From DATFWC01 sp045801465 (GTDB taxonomy: Bacteria > Pseudomonadota > Alphaproteobacteria > Rhizobiales > Xanthobacteraceae), in contig JBJMSU010000030.1 of NCBI GenBank assembly GCA_045801465.1, forward strand, positions 1 to 46,319: a stretch of DNA of 46,319 nt. The letters are read 5' to 3'. The translations under genes and the position numbers were made by a program. Of the stretch, positions 17,261 through 25,551 are shown in pieces. The notes under the pieces were generated by a model that saw only the letters and a list, made by a program, of their open reading frames with translations, was not told the origin of the DNA and ran no database searches. The stretch's first letter is position 1. Every line of letters starts with the position of its first letter.

Positions 17261-18031
17261 TCACGCCGGAACCGTCTCCGGCGAGTCGCGATGCTTCTCG
17301 GGCAGATAGGCGAGCAGCATTTCGCGCACGAGCGCCGGGCTCTTGGCGTCGCGGATCATCAGGATGCCGTCGATGATCAGGGTGCGGTTGATCTCCTCGT
17401 CGACCAGCTTGAGATGCAGCTTGTCGGCGAGCGGCAGGCAGAACAGGTTGGCCACGGCAGCGCCGTAGAAGGTCGCGAGCAGTGCCACCGCCATATAGGG
17501 GCCGAGCTTGGACGGGTCGGTCATGTTGGCGAACATCTGCACCATGCCGATGAGCGTGCCGACCATGCCGAATGCCGGCGCGCAGTCGCCGACCGCACGG
17601 TAGATTTTCTGCCCCTCGTCCAGGTGGGTGAGAAAATTGTCGCGATCGCGCTCGAGATTGTCGCGGATGAACTCGGAGTCGTAGCCGTCGGCGACGAAGC
17701 GGATGCCCTTGGCCAGGAACGGATCACCGATCTCGATCTTCTCCAGCCCGATCGGCCCCTGCTTGCGCGCGACCTCGGCCAGTCCGGCGATCTGATCGAC
17801 GAGCTCACGCTGGCTCATGCGGCGCAGCGTAAAGGCAAATTTCGCGCCGAGCGGCAGGCCGTGAAAAATGGAGGACAGGGGAAAGCGGATGAGGGTTGCG
17901 GCAAACGAGCCGCCGAAGATCACGATGAAGGCATGGACGTCCAGGAACATGCGGAGATCGCCGCCCATCAGGATGAGACTGACGACGACGAGGGCTCCGG
18001 CAACAAGACCGAGGCTTGTTGCGATATCCAT
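17261..18031 (-). CDS. motA: Flagellar motor stator protein MotA
   Basis: A 256-residue MotA/PomA-type protein with four hydrophobic segments: LGLVAGALVVVSLILMGG at the N-terminus, FIVIFGGSFAATLI, then the pair GMVGTLIGMVQMFANM and PYMAVALLATFYGAAVANLF near the C-terminus. The large cytoplasmic loop between segments 2 and 3 carries charged residues for rotor contact (e.g. ERDRDNFLTHLDEGQKIYRA). The length matches the short PomA-like group rather than E. coli MotA. I chose ATG 18031 over the longer frame because GGAG lies upstream and the membrane segment then starts normally. Transcribed with motB. Confidence 0.93.
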   Translation of the reverse strand: MDIATSLGLVAGALVVVSLILMGGDLRMFLDVHAFIVIFGGSFAATLIRFPLSSIFHGLPLGAKFAFTLRRMSQRELVDQIAGLAEVARKQGPIGLEKIEIGDPFLAKGIRFVADGYDSEFIRDNLERDRDNFLTHLDEGQKIYRAVGDCAPAFGMVGTLIGMVQMFANMTDPSKLGPYMAVALLATFYGAAVANLFCLPLADKLHLKLVDEEINRTLIIDGILMIRDAKSPALVREMLLAYLPEKHRDSPETVPA

Positions 18032-18273
18032 GGAAGAACTCCGAACCTGAACGCAACCGCGCCGTCCCACCCAGCGCCGGTCCCGACGCTAGCCCGGCGC
18101 GCTTAAAGTTACGTAAAGCTTGCAGAAACCGCCGCCGAACGGGCCCAACTCATTGCTTGGGCTCAGGTCCTGGACGCGACATAATCGTTGCTCCCGACCC
18201 GGGACGCTTCCCGTACGGCACGGGCTGCGGTATGCACGTTACAATCGAGGGGTCCGAGAGCAGGAGGACCGTC

Positions 18274-19770
18274 ATGCGCGAAATCGGCCACTTCATCGGC
18301 GGCAAGAAGGTGAAGGGAACCTCAGGGCGCTACGGCGACGTCTTCAATCCCGCGACCGGCGAGGTCCAGGCCAAGGTCGCCTTTGCCAAGCACGCCGAAG
18401 TCGAGCACGCGATTGGGGTCGCCGAGGTGGCGCAGCGCGCCTGGGCGGCGACCAATCCGCAGCGCCGCGCCCGGGTGCTGTTCAAGTTCCTCGAACTCGC
18501 CCAGAAGGAGTTCGATAACCTCGCCGCGCTGCTGTCATCCGAGCACGGCAAGACCATCGCGGATTCCAAGGGCGACATCCAACGCGGCCTCGAAGTGGTG
18601 GAGTTCGCCTGCGGCATCCCGCACCTTCTGAAGGGGGAATTCACCGAGGGCGCGGGTCCTGGGATTGACCTCTATTCGATCCGCCAGCCGCTCGGCGTCG
18701 TCGCCGGCATCACGCCGTTCAATTTCCCCGCCATGATCCCGATGTGGAAGTTCGCCCCGGCACTGGCCTGCGGCAATGCCTTCATCCTCAAGCCATCGGA
18801 GCGCGACCCATCGGTGCCGATACGGCTCGCCGAACTGCTCATGGAAGCCGGATTGCCGGCCGGCGTGCTCAACGTCGTCAACGGCGACAAGGAGGCGGTC
18901 GACACCATTCTCGGCGACGCCCGCGTCAAGGCGGTCGGCTTCGTGGGCTCCTCGGCGGTCGCCGAGTACATCTACACAACCGGGACCGCCAACGGCAAAC
19001 GCGTCCAGTGTTTCGGCGGCGCCAAGAACCACATGATCGTCATGCCCGACGCCGACATGGACCAGGCGGTGGATGCGTTGGTGGGAGCCGGCTATGGCTC
19101 GGCGGGCGAGCGCTGCATGGCGGTTTCGGTCGCCGTGCCGGTCGGCAAAAAGACCGGCGACATCCTGGTCGAGAAGCTCATTCCCCGCGTCGAGAGCCTG
19201 AAGATCGGCCCGGCAACCGACCCGCAGGCCGACTACGGCCCGCTCGTCACCAAGGCGCAGCTGGAAAAGGTGAAAAATTACGTCGACATCGGCGTCAAGG
19301 AAGGCGCCAAGCTCGTCGTCGACGGCCGCAATTTCAAGCTCCAGGGCTATGAGAACGGCCATTTCATGAGCGGCTGCCTGTTCGACGAGGTCACTCCGTC
19401 GATGCGCATCTACAAGGAGGAGATTTTCGGACCCGTCCTTTCCGTGGTGCGCGCCAAGGACTACGAGGAAGCGCTGCGGCTTCCATCGGAGCACGAATAC
19501 GGCAATGGCGTCGCCATTTTCACCCGCGACGGAGATACGGCGCGCGACTTCACGAGCCGGGTCGAAGTCGGCATGGTGGGGGTCAATTTCGCGATCCCGG
19601 TGCCGCTCGCCTATCACAGCTTCGGCGGATGGAAACGCTCGGGGTTCGGCGATCTCAACCAGCACGGCCCCGACTCGATCCGCTTCTATACAAAGACCAA
19701 GACGGTGACCTCGCGCTGGCCTTCAGGTACCAAGGAAGGCGCCGAGTTCGTCATCCCGACGATGAAGTGA
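18274..19770 (+). CDS. mmsA: Methylmalonate-semialdehyde dehydrogenase (CoA-acylating)
   Basis: A 498-residue aldehyde dehydrogenase of the MmsA/IolA group, converting methylmalonate or malonate semialdehyde to propionyl- or acetyl-CoA in valine and inositol breakdown. It starts REIGHFIGGKKVKGTSGR, a typical MmsA N-terminus. The catalytic Cys is Cys281 in SAGERCMAVS, and the substrate/NAD block TPFNFPAMIPMWKFAPALA is characteristic. An AGGAGG ribosome site at 18262-18267 supports ATG 18274; the open frame upstream is not coding-like. It is divergent from motA and followed 46 bases later by the AprI-like gene. No other mms or iol genes are next to it. Confidence 0.95.
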   Translation: MREIGHFIGGKKVKGTSGRYGDVFNPATGEVQAKVAFAKHAEVEHAIGVAEVAQRAWAATNPQRRARVLFKFLELAQKEFDNLAALLSSEHGKTIADSKGDIQRGLEVVEFACGIPHLLKGEFTEGAGPGIDLYSIRQPLGVVAGITPFNFPAMIPMWKFAPALACGNAFILKPSERDPSVPIRLAELLMEAGLPAGVLNVVNGDKEAVDTILGDARVKAVGFVGSSAVAEYIYTTGTANGKRVQCFGGAKNHMIVMPDADMDQAVDALVGAGYGSAGERCMAVSVAVPVGKKTGDILVEKLIPRVESLKIGPATDPQADYGPLVTKAQLEKVKNYVDIGVKEGAKLVVDGRNFKLQGYENGHFMSGCLFDEVTPSMRIYKEEIFGPVLSVVRAKDYEEALRLPSEHEYGNGVAIFTRDGDTARDFTSRVEVGMVGVNFAIPVPLAYHSFGGWKRSGFGDLNQHGPDSIRFYTKTKTVTSRWPSGTKEGAEFVIPTMK

Positions 19771-19816
19771 GGTCCAGTTGCGCGTGAGCCGAGCGAGGGA
19801 CGAGGCGTGGCGGGCG

Positions 19817-20263
19817 ATGCGCCCGCTCGCCATCCTGGCGATCATCGCCGTGCTCACCGGTTGCGCGGAGCGCATCAGCTTCGGCGGCAGCAGCAGCTCT
19901 GTCGGGACGGAGGCGCTGCCGGCAGCCCCCACCGGCCCGGTCAGCACCGAGCCGCTCGCCACCACGGGCGGGCCAAGGACACCGCCGCCCGTCAATATGG
20001 CCGGGCGCTGGACGCTCACATCACCTGGCGGCGGCGGATGTGCGATGAATTTCGGCGCCGCCCCCGGCGCTGCCGAGGGCACGATTGCGCCGGAAGGCGG
20101 CTGTCCGGGAAATTTCTTCACCAGCCGCAAGTGGGTGTTCGAGGATAACGGACTGGTGATCCGCGATCATACCGGCCAGCCGCTGGCGCGGCTTGCGCTC
20201 GGAGCAGCGGGACGGTTCGACGGCCAAGCCTCGAGCGGCCAGCCGGTCGCGCTGGCGCGTTAG
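19817..20263 (+). CDS. AprI/Inh-family protease-inhibitor-like lipoprotein
   Basis: A 148-residue lipoprotein. From ATG 19817 the signal MRPLAILAIIAVLTGC has a lipobox with Cys16; an earlier TTG at 19778 would give an overlong n-region. A Pro/Thr/Ser-rich linker (about 30-65) leads to a small beta domain beginning AGRWTLTSPGGGGCAMNF and ending FDGQASSGQPVALAR. The domain resembles AprI/Inh inhibitors of serralysin metalloproteases, including the Cys pair (GGGCAMNF and EGGCPGNFF). Many alphaproteobacterial members have no matching protease, so inhibitor function is uncertain. Its convergent neighbours encode a subtilase and a propeptide-like protein. Confidence 0.8.
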   Translation: MRPLAILAIIAVLTGCAERISFGGSSSSVGTEALPAAPTGPVSTEPLATTGGPRTPPPVNMAGRWTLTSPGGGGCAMNFGAAPGAAEGTIAPEGGCPGNFFTSRKWVFEDNGLVIRDHTGQPLARLALGAAGRFDGQASSGQPVALAR

Positions 20264-20265
20264 AG

Positions 20266-20338
20266 ATGATCCCGAAAAAGCTTGGCCCGGACTCGATCCG
20301 GGCTGAATACCGGCTTTCGGAAAAGATCATGCTGCAAC
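20266..20338. repeat. Rhizobial-type GATC...GAAAAG palindromic repeat
   Basis: AGATGATCCCGAAAAAGC at the left pairs with GCTTTCGGAAAAGATCATGC at the right, around an inner hairpin CCCGGACTCGATCCGGG. This matches the intergenic palindromes I know to be very common in Bradyrhizobium and relatives. It sits between the convergent AprI-like and propeptide-like genes and could terminate both. Confidence 0.75.
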
Positions 20339-20360
20339 AATACGCTGGAAAACGGCAGGT

Positions 20361-20714
20361 CTAATCGTTCACGGGCGAGGCCTTCACCGGCCGGGGAAAC
20401 ACGTCCTCCACCTCCGACGGCAAAATGGCTTTGATGTTGGGCATCTTCGCCACAGCCGACAGGGTATCGACATCGGCCTTGAGCGAGAATGATTTCGCAA
20501 GCCCGTGTATCTTGCCGAGTTCGGCTGCCGCGTGTTCGCCAACCTTCTTTTTGGCGGCCGTTATCATCTGTCTGGCCAAATCGGGCAGCTGTTCTGCGGG
20601 CACGTCGTCACTCAGGAACACGTGAGCCTGGACCGGCTTTCCCTTTCCAGACTCGCGCAGCCGTGCCAGCACTTCAGGAATCGTCCATTCGGACGAGGAT
20701 TCGCCCGATTTCAT
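20361..20714 (-). CDS. Small protein resembling a free-standing subtilase propeptide (I9-like)
   Basis: A 117-residue protein without signal peptide. After a polar start (MKSGESSSEWTIPEVLARLR) the sequence fits the beta-alpha-beta-beta-alpha-beta order of inhibitor I9/subtilisin propeptides: PVQAHVFLSDD, a helix PAEQLPDLARQMITAAKKK, a strand pair ending LAKSFSLKAD, a helix VDTLSAVAKMPN, and the edge strand IKAILPSEVEDVF. The ATG at 20714 has GGAGG six bases upstream. It lies 84 bases downstream of the subtilase gene on the same strand, so an intermolecular chaperone or inhibitor role is plausible. The family match is by pattern only. Confidence 0.7.
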   Translation of the reverse strand: MKSGESSSEWTIPEVLARLRESGKGKPVQAHVFLSDDVPAEQLPDLARQMITAAKKKVGEHAAAELGKIHGLAKSFSLKADVDTLSAVAKMPNIKAILPSEVEDVFPRPVKASPVND

Positions 20715-20798
20715 GACCGACCTCCATGGGCTCGCCCCCATATAGGCGCAACCGGGGCAAATACCATCTGGCGATCCCGGAGTCCCGTCATTTTATCG

Positions 20799-22214
20799 TC
20801 AGCGTCTACGCCGCGACCTTCCAGCGGCGGCGCGCCGTTTGGGCGGACGCTTGGAACGAGCGCCGCGCAAATGTCGAGGGACTTTCGCAGTCGGGGCACG
20901 CTTTCGCCGCCGCCGAGTTGTTTTGGCCGCAGGTCGGCGGGCGACAGCCACAGGAGGACGTCCCGTCAAAATCGTGAATGCCGCGACGGCGTCGGGAACG
21001 CCGCGGTTTGCCCGCTCTTTCAGCATTCCCGACGGCAGTTGGCAGGAGGACAGGATCGCCTGCTCCAGTTCATTGACCGTTGCGGTCGGCTTAGCCTGCA
21101 GAAGCAAGGCCGCCAACCCGGCGACGTGAGGGGTTGCCATCGAGCTTCCGCTCATTTCCGCGTAGCGATTGCTCGGCGCACAGGAGGTGACGTCGACGCC
21201 GGGCGCCGCGAGATCGGGAACAAGCGGGTCGTCGGTGCGCTGGAAGGCCTGGCTGCCGGAAAAATCCGCCACGATGTTTTGCCGACTCATCGCGCCGACG
21301 GAGAGCACGTTGTCGTAGTTGCCAGGAGAGCGGCTCGAATTCGGTCCTTCGTTGCCGACCGCAATAACCGGCAGCACGTTCTGATTTCTGAGCGCGGTAG
21401 TGAGAATCTCGAACGCCGGCGTGAAGCCCGGCAATCCGAGCGACATGCTGAGGACGCGTGCCCCTTTCGACACCACCCATTCCATTCCAGCAATGATGCG
21501 GTCGATGACCTGGCCGCCTTCGATGACCATTCCGCTTGCCAGTTTCGCACCAGGAGCGACACCCACGTTGCCCTTCGCGGTTGGCCGGCCGGCGATCGTT
21601 CCAGCCGTGTGCGTGCCGTGAGCCGGCGTCACCTCGTCGCTGTCCCAGGGTTTCGCTCCGGGGACTCGATCGCCCGCCCAATCGAACTCGGCGAATTCGT
21701 CGATGGCGTCGCGTAAAGCGGAATGCCAGCCATCAATGCCGGTATCGAGGTGACCGACGAGAACGCCCTCGCCGGTCAGGCCTGCCGCCCAGAGCTGCGG
21801 CACTTTCAGTCGCGTGAGGCCCCATGTCGGAGCGGAGGTCGCACGGCCTGGTCCTTTCACCTCGACCGGCCGGATGAGACGCATCTCGGAGGCAGGCGCC
21901 ATGGCATCCACTCGATTGTCCGCCGCCAGGGATGCCGAGCCCTGCCGGTTGACGTAGCCCAGAGCAAGGCCCAGGTGCGGATAAACGCGAACTTTGCGCC
22001 GCGTCAGCGCCTGAGCCCGTCTGAATTTCTTGCTGGCTGCGCGTTCGGCGACGGCCGCCAATCTCGCGACCTGGGTCTCGTCCGGAAGCACGAAATGCAT
22101 ATCCAACTCGGCTTCCGCGGCGGCGGTTCGTGCCAAGGCCATCTGCGGCTTCAATGCAACGATCACTTTCGCGTAGCCGATGGCGTTGAGACTCGCGTCA
22201 AGATCGATCGTCAT
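20799..22214 (-). CDS. Subtilisin-like serine protease (S8), no signal peptide
   Basis: A 471-residue subtilase with the full triad: Asp157 (VGHLDTGIDGW), His199 (PAHGTHTAG) and Ser358 (SGSSMATPHVAG), plus the oxyanion Asn in AVGNEGPN. Residues 1-140 form a prodomain-like region (AKVIVALKP...) and then WGLTRLKVPQLW, the usual entry to the catalytic domain. No signal peptide or membrane helix is visible. The last 50 residues are extremely basic (repeated RRRR, PPKRR), suggesting nucleic-acid or membrane contact. ATG 22214 overlaps the upstream stop as ATGA and follows GGAGGGG. It lies between a protein of unknown function and a propeptide-like protein. Confidence 0.9.
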   Translation of the reverse strand: MTIDLDASLNAIGYAKVIVALKPQMALARTAAAEAELDMHFVLPDETQVARLAAVAERAASKKFRRAQALTRRKVRVYPHLGLALGYVNRQGSASLAADNRVDAMAPASEMRLIRPVEVKGPGRATSAPTWGLTRLKVPQLWAAGLTGEGVLVGHLDTGIDGWHSALRDAIDEFAEFDWAGDRVPGAKPWDSDEVTPAHGTHTAGTIAGRPTAKGNVGVAPGAKLASGMVIEGGQVIDRIIAGMEWVVSKGARVLSMSLGLPGFTPAFEILTTALRNQNVLPVIAVGNEGPNSSRSPGNYDNVLSVGAMSRQNIVADFSGSQAFQRTDDPLVPDLAAPGVDVTSCAPSNRYAEMSGSSMATPHVAGLAALLLQAKPTATVNELEQAILSSCQLPSGMLKERANRGVPDAVAAFTILTGRPPVAVARRPAAKTTRRRRKRAPTAKVPRHLRGARSKRPPKRRAAAGRSRRRR

Positions 22215-23089
22215 TGCCGCCCCTCCAGCCATTCGAAGCCGAGGAGCGGATGCAGCTCGATTCCGTTCTTCGGCGCCACGCCCAATTGGCCATGGACACG
22301 ATCAAAGAACCCCACGCCCGTCAGGCGCGCCTTTCTGGGCGTGATGCGAGCCTTGAACGCAAGCCCAGCATCAAGCGCATCTGCCGCATCCATTCGCGGA
22401 CCGGATGCAGCTTGCGCCAAACGTGAGCTTTCAAAGGAGTCGGGCGGCACGAATTTGCCGTCGGAAGCCAGCACCAATGTGACGCCCGAAAGTGCGGAGC
22501 GCAGCTCGCCTTGAATGGCGGCGCGGACACGACGCATGGCGGGCAGCCAAGGATTGCCCTTTCCCACGAACGTTGCATCGGGCTTCACAGATTCGGCGAT
22601 CATGGTCTCGCCACTTTCGCCTTGCAGCGCTAGGTGCAAATCCCCATCGTCCTCGTTCTTCACCGCGGTCACGTGCGCAGTGATTCTCCAGATCGTCAGT
22701 TCGACAGGTGCTGCACGCCGACTGCGAAACGCCTTGGGATCCGTGGTGACATTGCGCATGTCGCGCGGACGCGCCATGTCGACCAGTTCCTCAACCGTTG
22801 CATCGACGATCACCTGGCGCGTCGAGCCGACCGCCTGGCCCACCTTGGCGGCGCCGCCGTCCTGCCCAGTCTTCACCGGCCATCGCTCTTTTCCCGGCTT
22901 GACCGCAGCCGCGATTTGAGCGGCCGCGGCGGCAGAAACCGGCGGCATCGGGCTCAAGCCCAGGCGCGCTTGAGTCTTGATTTGGGCGCTGAGCGCCGCA
23001 TCCGCAGTCACTGCTCGATTTGGATCAAACCGCCGTTGTCGCGATCTCGCCGTGTTTTCCGATCGTTTCCTCTTCGGCCGTGCAGACAT
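22211..23089 (-). CDS. 292-aa protein of unknown function, cotranscribed with the subtilase
   Basis: A 292-residue protein. The first 100 residues are basic and Ala/Gln-rich (MSARPKRKRSENTARSRQRR), probably disordered. From about 130 there is a compact beta-rich domain: IWRITAHVTAVKNEDDGDLHL, GETMIAESVKPD, a helix MRRVRAAIQGEL, and a C-terminal signature LTGVGFFDRVHGQLGVAP followed by GIELHPLL. I recall a similar G-x-F-F/Y-D...H-G...P-x-x-x-E-L-H-P ending in many uncharacterised bacterial proteins, but know no activity. No signal peptide. Its stop overlaps the subtilase start (ATGA), so the two are translationally coupled. Confidence 0.8.
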   Translation of the reverse strand: MSARPKRKRSENTARSRQRRFDPNRAVTADAALSAQIKTQARLGLSPMPPVSAAAAAQIAAAVKPGKERWPVKTGQDGGAAKVGQAVGSTRQVIVDATVEELVDMARPRDMRNVTTDPKAFRSRRAAPVELTIWRITAHVTAVKNEDDGDLHLALQGESGETMIAESVKPDATFVGKGNPWLPAMRRVRAAIQGELRSALSGVTLVLASDGKFVPPDSFESSRLAQAASGPRMDAADALDAGLAFKARITPRKARLTGVGFFDRVHGQLGVAPKNGIELHPLLGFEWLEGRQ

Positions 23090-23135
23090 GGCTTGTGCTC
23101 CGTCTCATCCACTTGTCCGGCGCAACCGTCGCAAA

Positions 23136-23333
23136 CTAGGCCTCAGGTCTCGCGCCGGAGGTGCGTGATTGGATGAAACTGCAGAGCCACCATGTCAGCA
23201 GAAAAGCCGCGCATTCGAGCGCAAACGAATGGAACTTGTAGAAGAATTCGGCAATCAGGAAAGCCGCCGCAAACGGCAAGAACTCCCGTTTGAACACCTC
23301 GGGCACGCCCACGGTTTTGATCAGTGTGAACAT
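23136..23333 (-). CDS. Small two-helix membrane protein (65 aa)
   Basis: A 65-residue protein starting MFTLIKTVGVPEVFKREF, with two hydrophobic stretches, LPFAAAFLIAEFFYKF and ALECAAFLLTWWLCSFI, and a polar tail. The ATG at 23333 follows AAGGGGG at normal spacing, which argues for a real gene. No family with known function is recognised. It ends 46 bases before the 292-aa gene on the same strand, so it could be the first gene of the subtilase operon. The 23334-23481 gap to the divergent GST gene holds the promoters for both directions, not resolved here. Confidence 0.7.
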   Translation of the reverse strand: MFTLIKTVGVPEVFKREFLPFAAAFLIAEFFYKFHSFALECAAFLLTWWLCSFIQSRTSGARPEA

Positions 23334-23481
23334 CTGCCAATCCCCCTTAAGGTACCCAGAACCTCAACCAGAGCGATTACAGACTAACAGCCTCCTTTTT
23401 AAGCTCAAGAGACTTCGGTAACTATGGGCGCGATCGTGATGTATGGGTCGCAGTGATGGTCGGAAGTTATTGGGGGAAGCC

Positions 23482-24150
23482 ATGCCCGAGTACCAGCTCT
23501 ATTGCTTCGCGCAGTCGGGCAACGCCTACCGGGCAGCCCTGATGCTCAATCTCATCGGTGCCGACTGGGCGCCGGTGTTCGTCGACTTCTTCGTCAAAGG
23601 CGAGCAACGCAGCCCAGAATATCGCGCCAACATCAATGAAATGGGCGAAGTGCCGGTGCTGCTGCACGGGGCCAAGAAGCTCTCGCAGTCGGGCGTGATC
23701 CTCACCTATCTGGCGGAATGTTCCGGCAAGTATCTTCCCCACGGCGAGGAGGAGCGGCTCGAGGCGCTGCGCTGGATCATTTTCGACAATCAGAAGGTCA
23801 ACGGTTTTCTCGGCCCCTACCGCTTCCTCCGCATCTTCGCCAAGCCTCCGGGCGATCCCAAGGTTCTGGCATTCCTCAAGGGAAGAATCGACAACAACCT
23901 TGCGATCGTCGACAAGCGCCTCGCCGCGCGACCGTTCGTGCTCGGCGAGCGGCCGACCATCGCCGACATCTCACTGGTCGCCTATTTGTACTATCCGGCC
24001 GAGGAGTTCGGTTTCGACATTGCGGCCGAGCATCGCCATATCGCAGCCTGGCTCGAGCGCATGCGCGCATTGCCCGGATGGGAACATCCCTACGCGCTGA
24101 TGCCGGGCCATCCGCTGCCGCCCCGTCGCCCCGACGAAGCTGTGGAATAG
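23482..24150 (+). CDS. Glutathione S-transferase family protein
   Basis: A 222-residue protein with a thioredoxin-like N-terminal domain (YQLYCFAQSGNAYRAALMLNLIG, then MGEVPVLLHGAKKLSQSGVILTYLAE, with the cis-Pro and the Ser of SQS at the glutathione site) and an all-helical C-terminal domain (RPFVLGERPTIADISLVAYLYY, with the conserved N-capping Asp). It should conjugate or reduce substrates with glutathione. ATG 23482 is preceded by GGGGGAAG; the 13 codons upstream in frame are not coding-like. It is monocistronic. Substrate unknown. Confidence 0.93.
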   Translation: MPEYQLYCFAQSGNAYRAALMLNLIGADWAPVFVDFFVKGEQRSPEYRANINEMGEVPVLLHGAKKLSQSGVILTYLAECSGKYLPHGEEERLEALRWIIFDNQKVNGFLGPYRFLRIFAKPPGDPKVLAFLKGRIDNNLAIVDKRLAARPFVLGERPTIADISLVAYLYYPAEEFGFDIAAEHRHIAAWLERMRALPGWEHPYALMPGHPLPPRRPDEAVE

Positions 24151-24259
24151 AGATTTGAAACGATCGAATCCGGCCGCCTGGATTTTGAATCAACATCGCG
24201 CCAGGCCAAAAGCATGTCCTCGCCATCGCGCATGCGCTCAAAAAGAGCGCGGCGATCTC

Positions 24260-24448
24260 TCATGACCGCCCCTCGCGTCCCGGCGCGTAGGCCTTGTAGT
24301 AGTCCCAAAGCGCCCGGCCGAAGTCGGGTCCGGCTCCGTAGGCATTACCGCGGTTGTAGTAGAAGGCGGCGCGTTTCGGGTTGAGGCGGATCGCGTCGCT
24401 GAAGTCGGCGATGGCGCGGTCATTGTCGCCCCCGGGCCGGAAAATCAT
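24260..24448 (-). CDS. Short TPR-type protein, possibly a gene remnant
   Basis: A 62-residue frame with one clear tetratricopeptide unit, DRAIADFSDAIRLNPKRAAFYYNRGNAY, and a partial second. Full TPR proteins have several such units plus a signal peptide, so this looks like the surviving end of a larger gene. However, GGGAG lies six bases before its ATG and it starts 23 bases after the stop of the 318-aa membrane protein, so it may still be expressed. The rest of 24151-24471 holds no other gene. Confidence 0.5.
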   Translation of the reverse strand: MIFRPGGDNDRAIADFSDAIRLNPKRAAFYYNRGNAYGAGPDFGRALWDYYKAYAPGREGRS

Positions 24449-24471
24449 CTCACGCTCCCGACGAGCTCCGT

Positions 24472-25428
24472 TTAGGGCGTCCCGCTTACCTGCAGAAAAA
24501 ACGCATAAAGCTCGCGCTCCGGGAAGTATGGTGGCACGGCGGCATTCAGCGCGTGACTGAACACATTGTCATGCAAGAGAATATCAAGCGCATTCTCGAA
24601 AAAGTTTTCGCCGAGCCGTTCGCGACCCACGCCGGCCCGCTCCGTGAGCGCGCGCAAAGGAATTTGCGTATGGGCAAACGCGGCGATCTTTTCGCCGCGA
24701 TCGAAGACCTCGATGAGAGCGCGGAAACCGTCATCGTGCCGCCAGAGCGTGAGGTCGATGTGAACGTCCTTGCTTTCGTAGGCTGGATCCGACTGTGCGT
24801 AGTCCATCACCGTGCCGCGCCGTCCAACGGCAGCGAACAGCGTAGCGATCACTCGGTCGCTGTAGAGCGCATCCGCGGCGTCGAGAAAATACATGCAGAC
24901 GCAGCCCTCGTCGCTGCCGACGCGCACCCGCGGCCCGAATGGAACCACGAATACCGGTCCCCAGGGACGGCGCTTCACAGCAATGGGGCGGCGCTCGGCG
25001 CTCCAGGCGACGGCGCGCCGCACTTCCGAAGAGACCAGCGGCTTATACCGGACTATATCGGCGAGCACTGGTAACGACGTGTTCACGCCAAGCAAGAACG
25101 ACAGGACGAAAGCGACGACGATTCGCACGGCAACCGGGGCTGGAATCAGCCAAGCCAGACCGAACGCCAACGCCACGACCAGAATGCTGGGCAGCGCCCA
25201 GGAGATCAGCAGATACATCAGTCCGCCAAGCGCGCCCGACGCTGGGTGGAGCGCCGCAAGAAACACGATCGCGGACGTGGTCGCCACCGCCAAGAACAAC
25301 AGACCCAGCTTGCGATTCACGAGGGCGCGTTCCGGTTGTGCGGGTGTGACCGGAAAACCCGGACACGTCACGCTTGCAGTAGATGCCGGAACGCGGGGTT
25401 CGAGCAAGACCCGGCAGTCTTCTTTCAT
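24472..25428 (-). CDS. Unknown membrane protein (318 aa)
   Basis: A 318-residue protein with three hydrophobic segments: GLLFLAVATTSAIVFLAAL (about 42-60), GGLMYLLISWALPSILVVALAFGLAWLI (about 68-95) and VAVRIVVAFVLSFLLGV (about 98-114). A soluble C-terminal domain of about 200 residues follows, containing CVCMYFLDAADALYSD and ending YAFFLQVSGTP. I recognise no family. The start is uncertain: no ribosome site precedes ATG 25428, and a GTG at 25320 (VNRKLGLLF) would place the first helix near the N-terminus. It is followed by the small TPR-type gene. Confidence 0.65.
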   Translation of the reverse strand: MKEDCRVLLEPRVPASTASVTCPGFPVTPAQPERALVNRKLGLLFLAVATTSAIVFLAALHPASGALGGLMYLLISWALPSILVVALAFGLAWLIPAPVAVRIVVAFVLSFLLGVNTSLPVLADIVRYKPLVSSEVRRAVAWSAERRPIAVKRRPWGPVFVVPFGPRVRVGSDEGCVCMYFLDAADALYSDRVIATLFAAVGRRGTVMDYAQSDPAYESKDVHIDLTLWRHDDGFRALIEVFDRGEKIAAFAHTQIPLRALTERAGVGRERLGENFFENALDILLHDNVFSHALNAAVPPYFPERELYAFFLQVSGTP

Positions 25429-25551
25429 TCAGCGGAAACGACGCAGCTGGTTGCTCATCCACTGACGCTTCTGTTGAAGGTTCTGTCCAGAAACGAGCTT
25501 CGGCCCTGTAGGGGCCGTGCTTGCCACGGCTACTCGGCATAACAACCTGCC

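Noticed and set aside
20361..23089. Reading the subtilase cassette as an IetAS-type defence pair
   Set aside because: That pair needs an AAA ATPase; the 292-aa partner has no Walker A or B motif.
25501..25517. Short GGCCC/GGGCC hairpin as a terminator
   Set aside because: Six-base stem without a T-run and with no gene ending close by.
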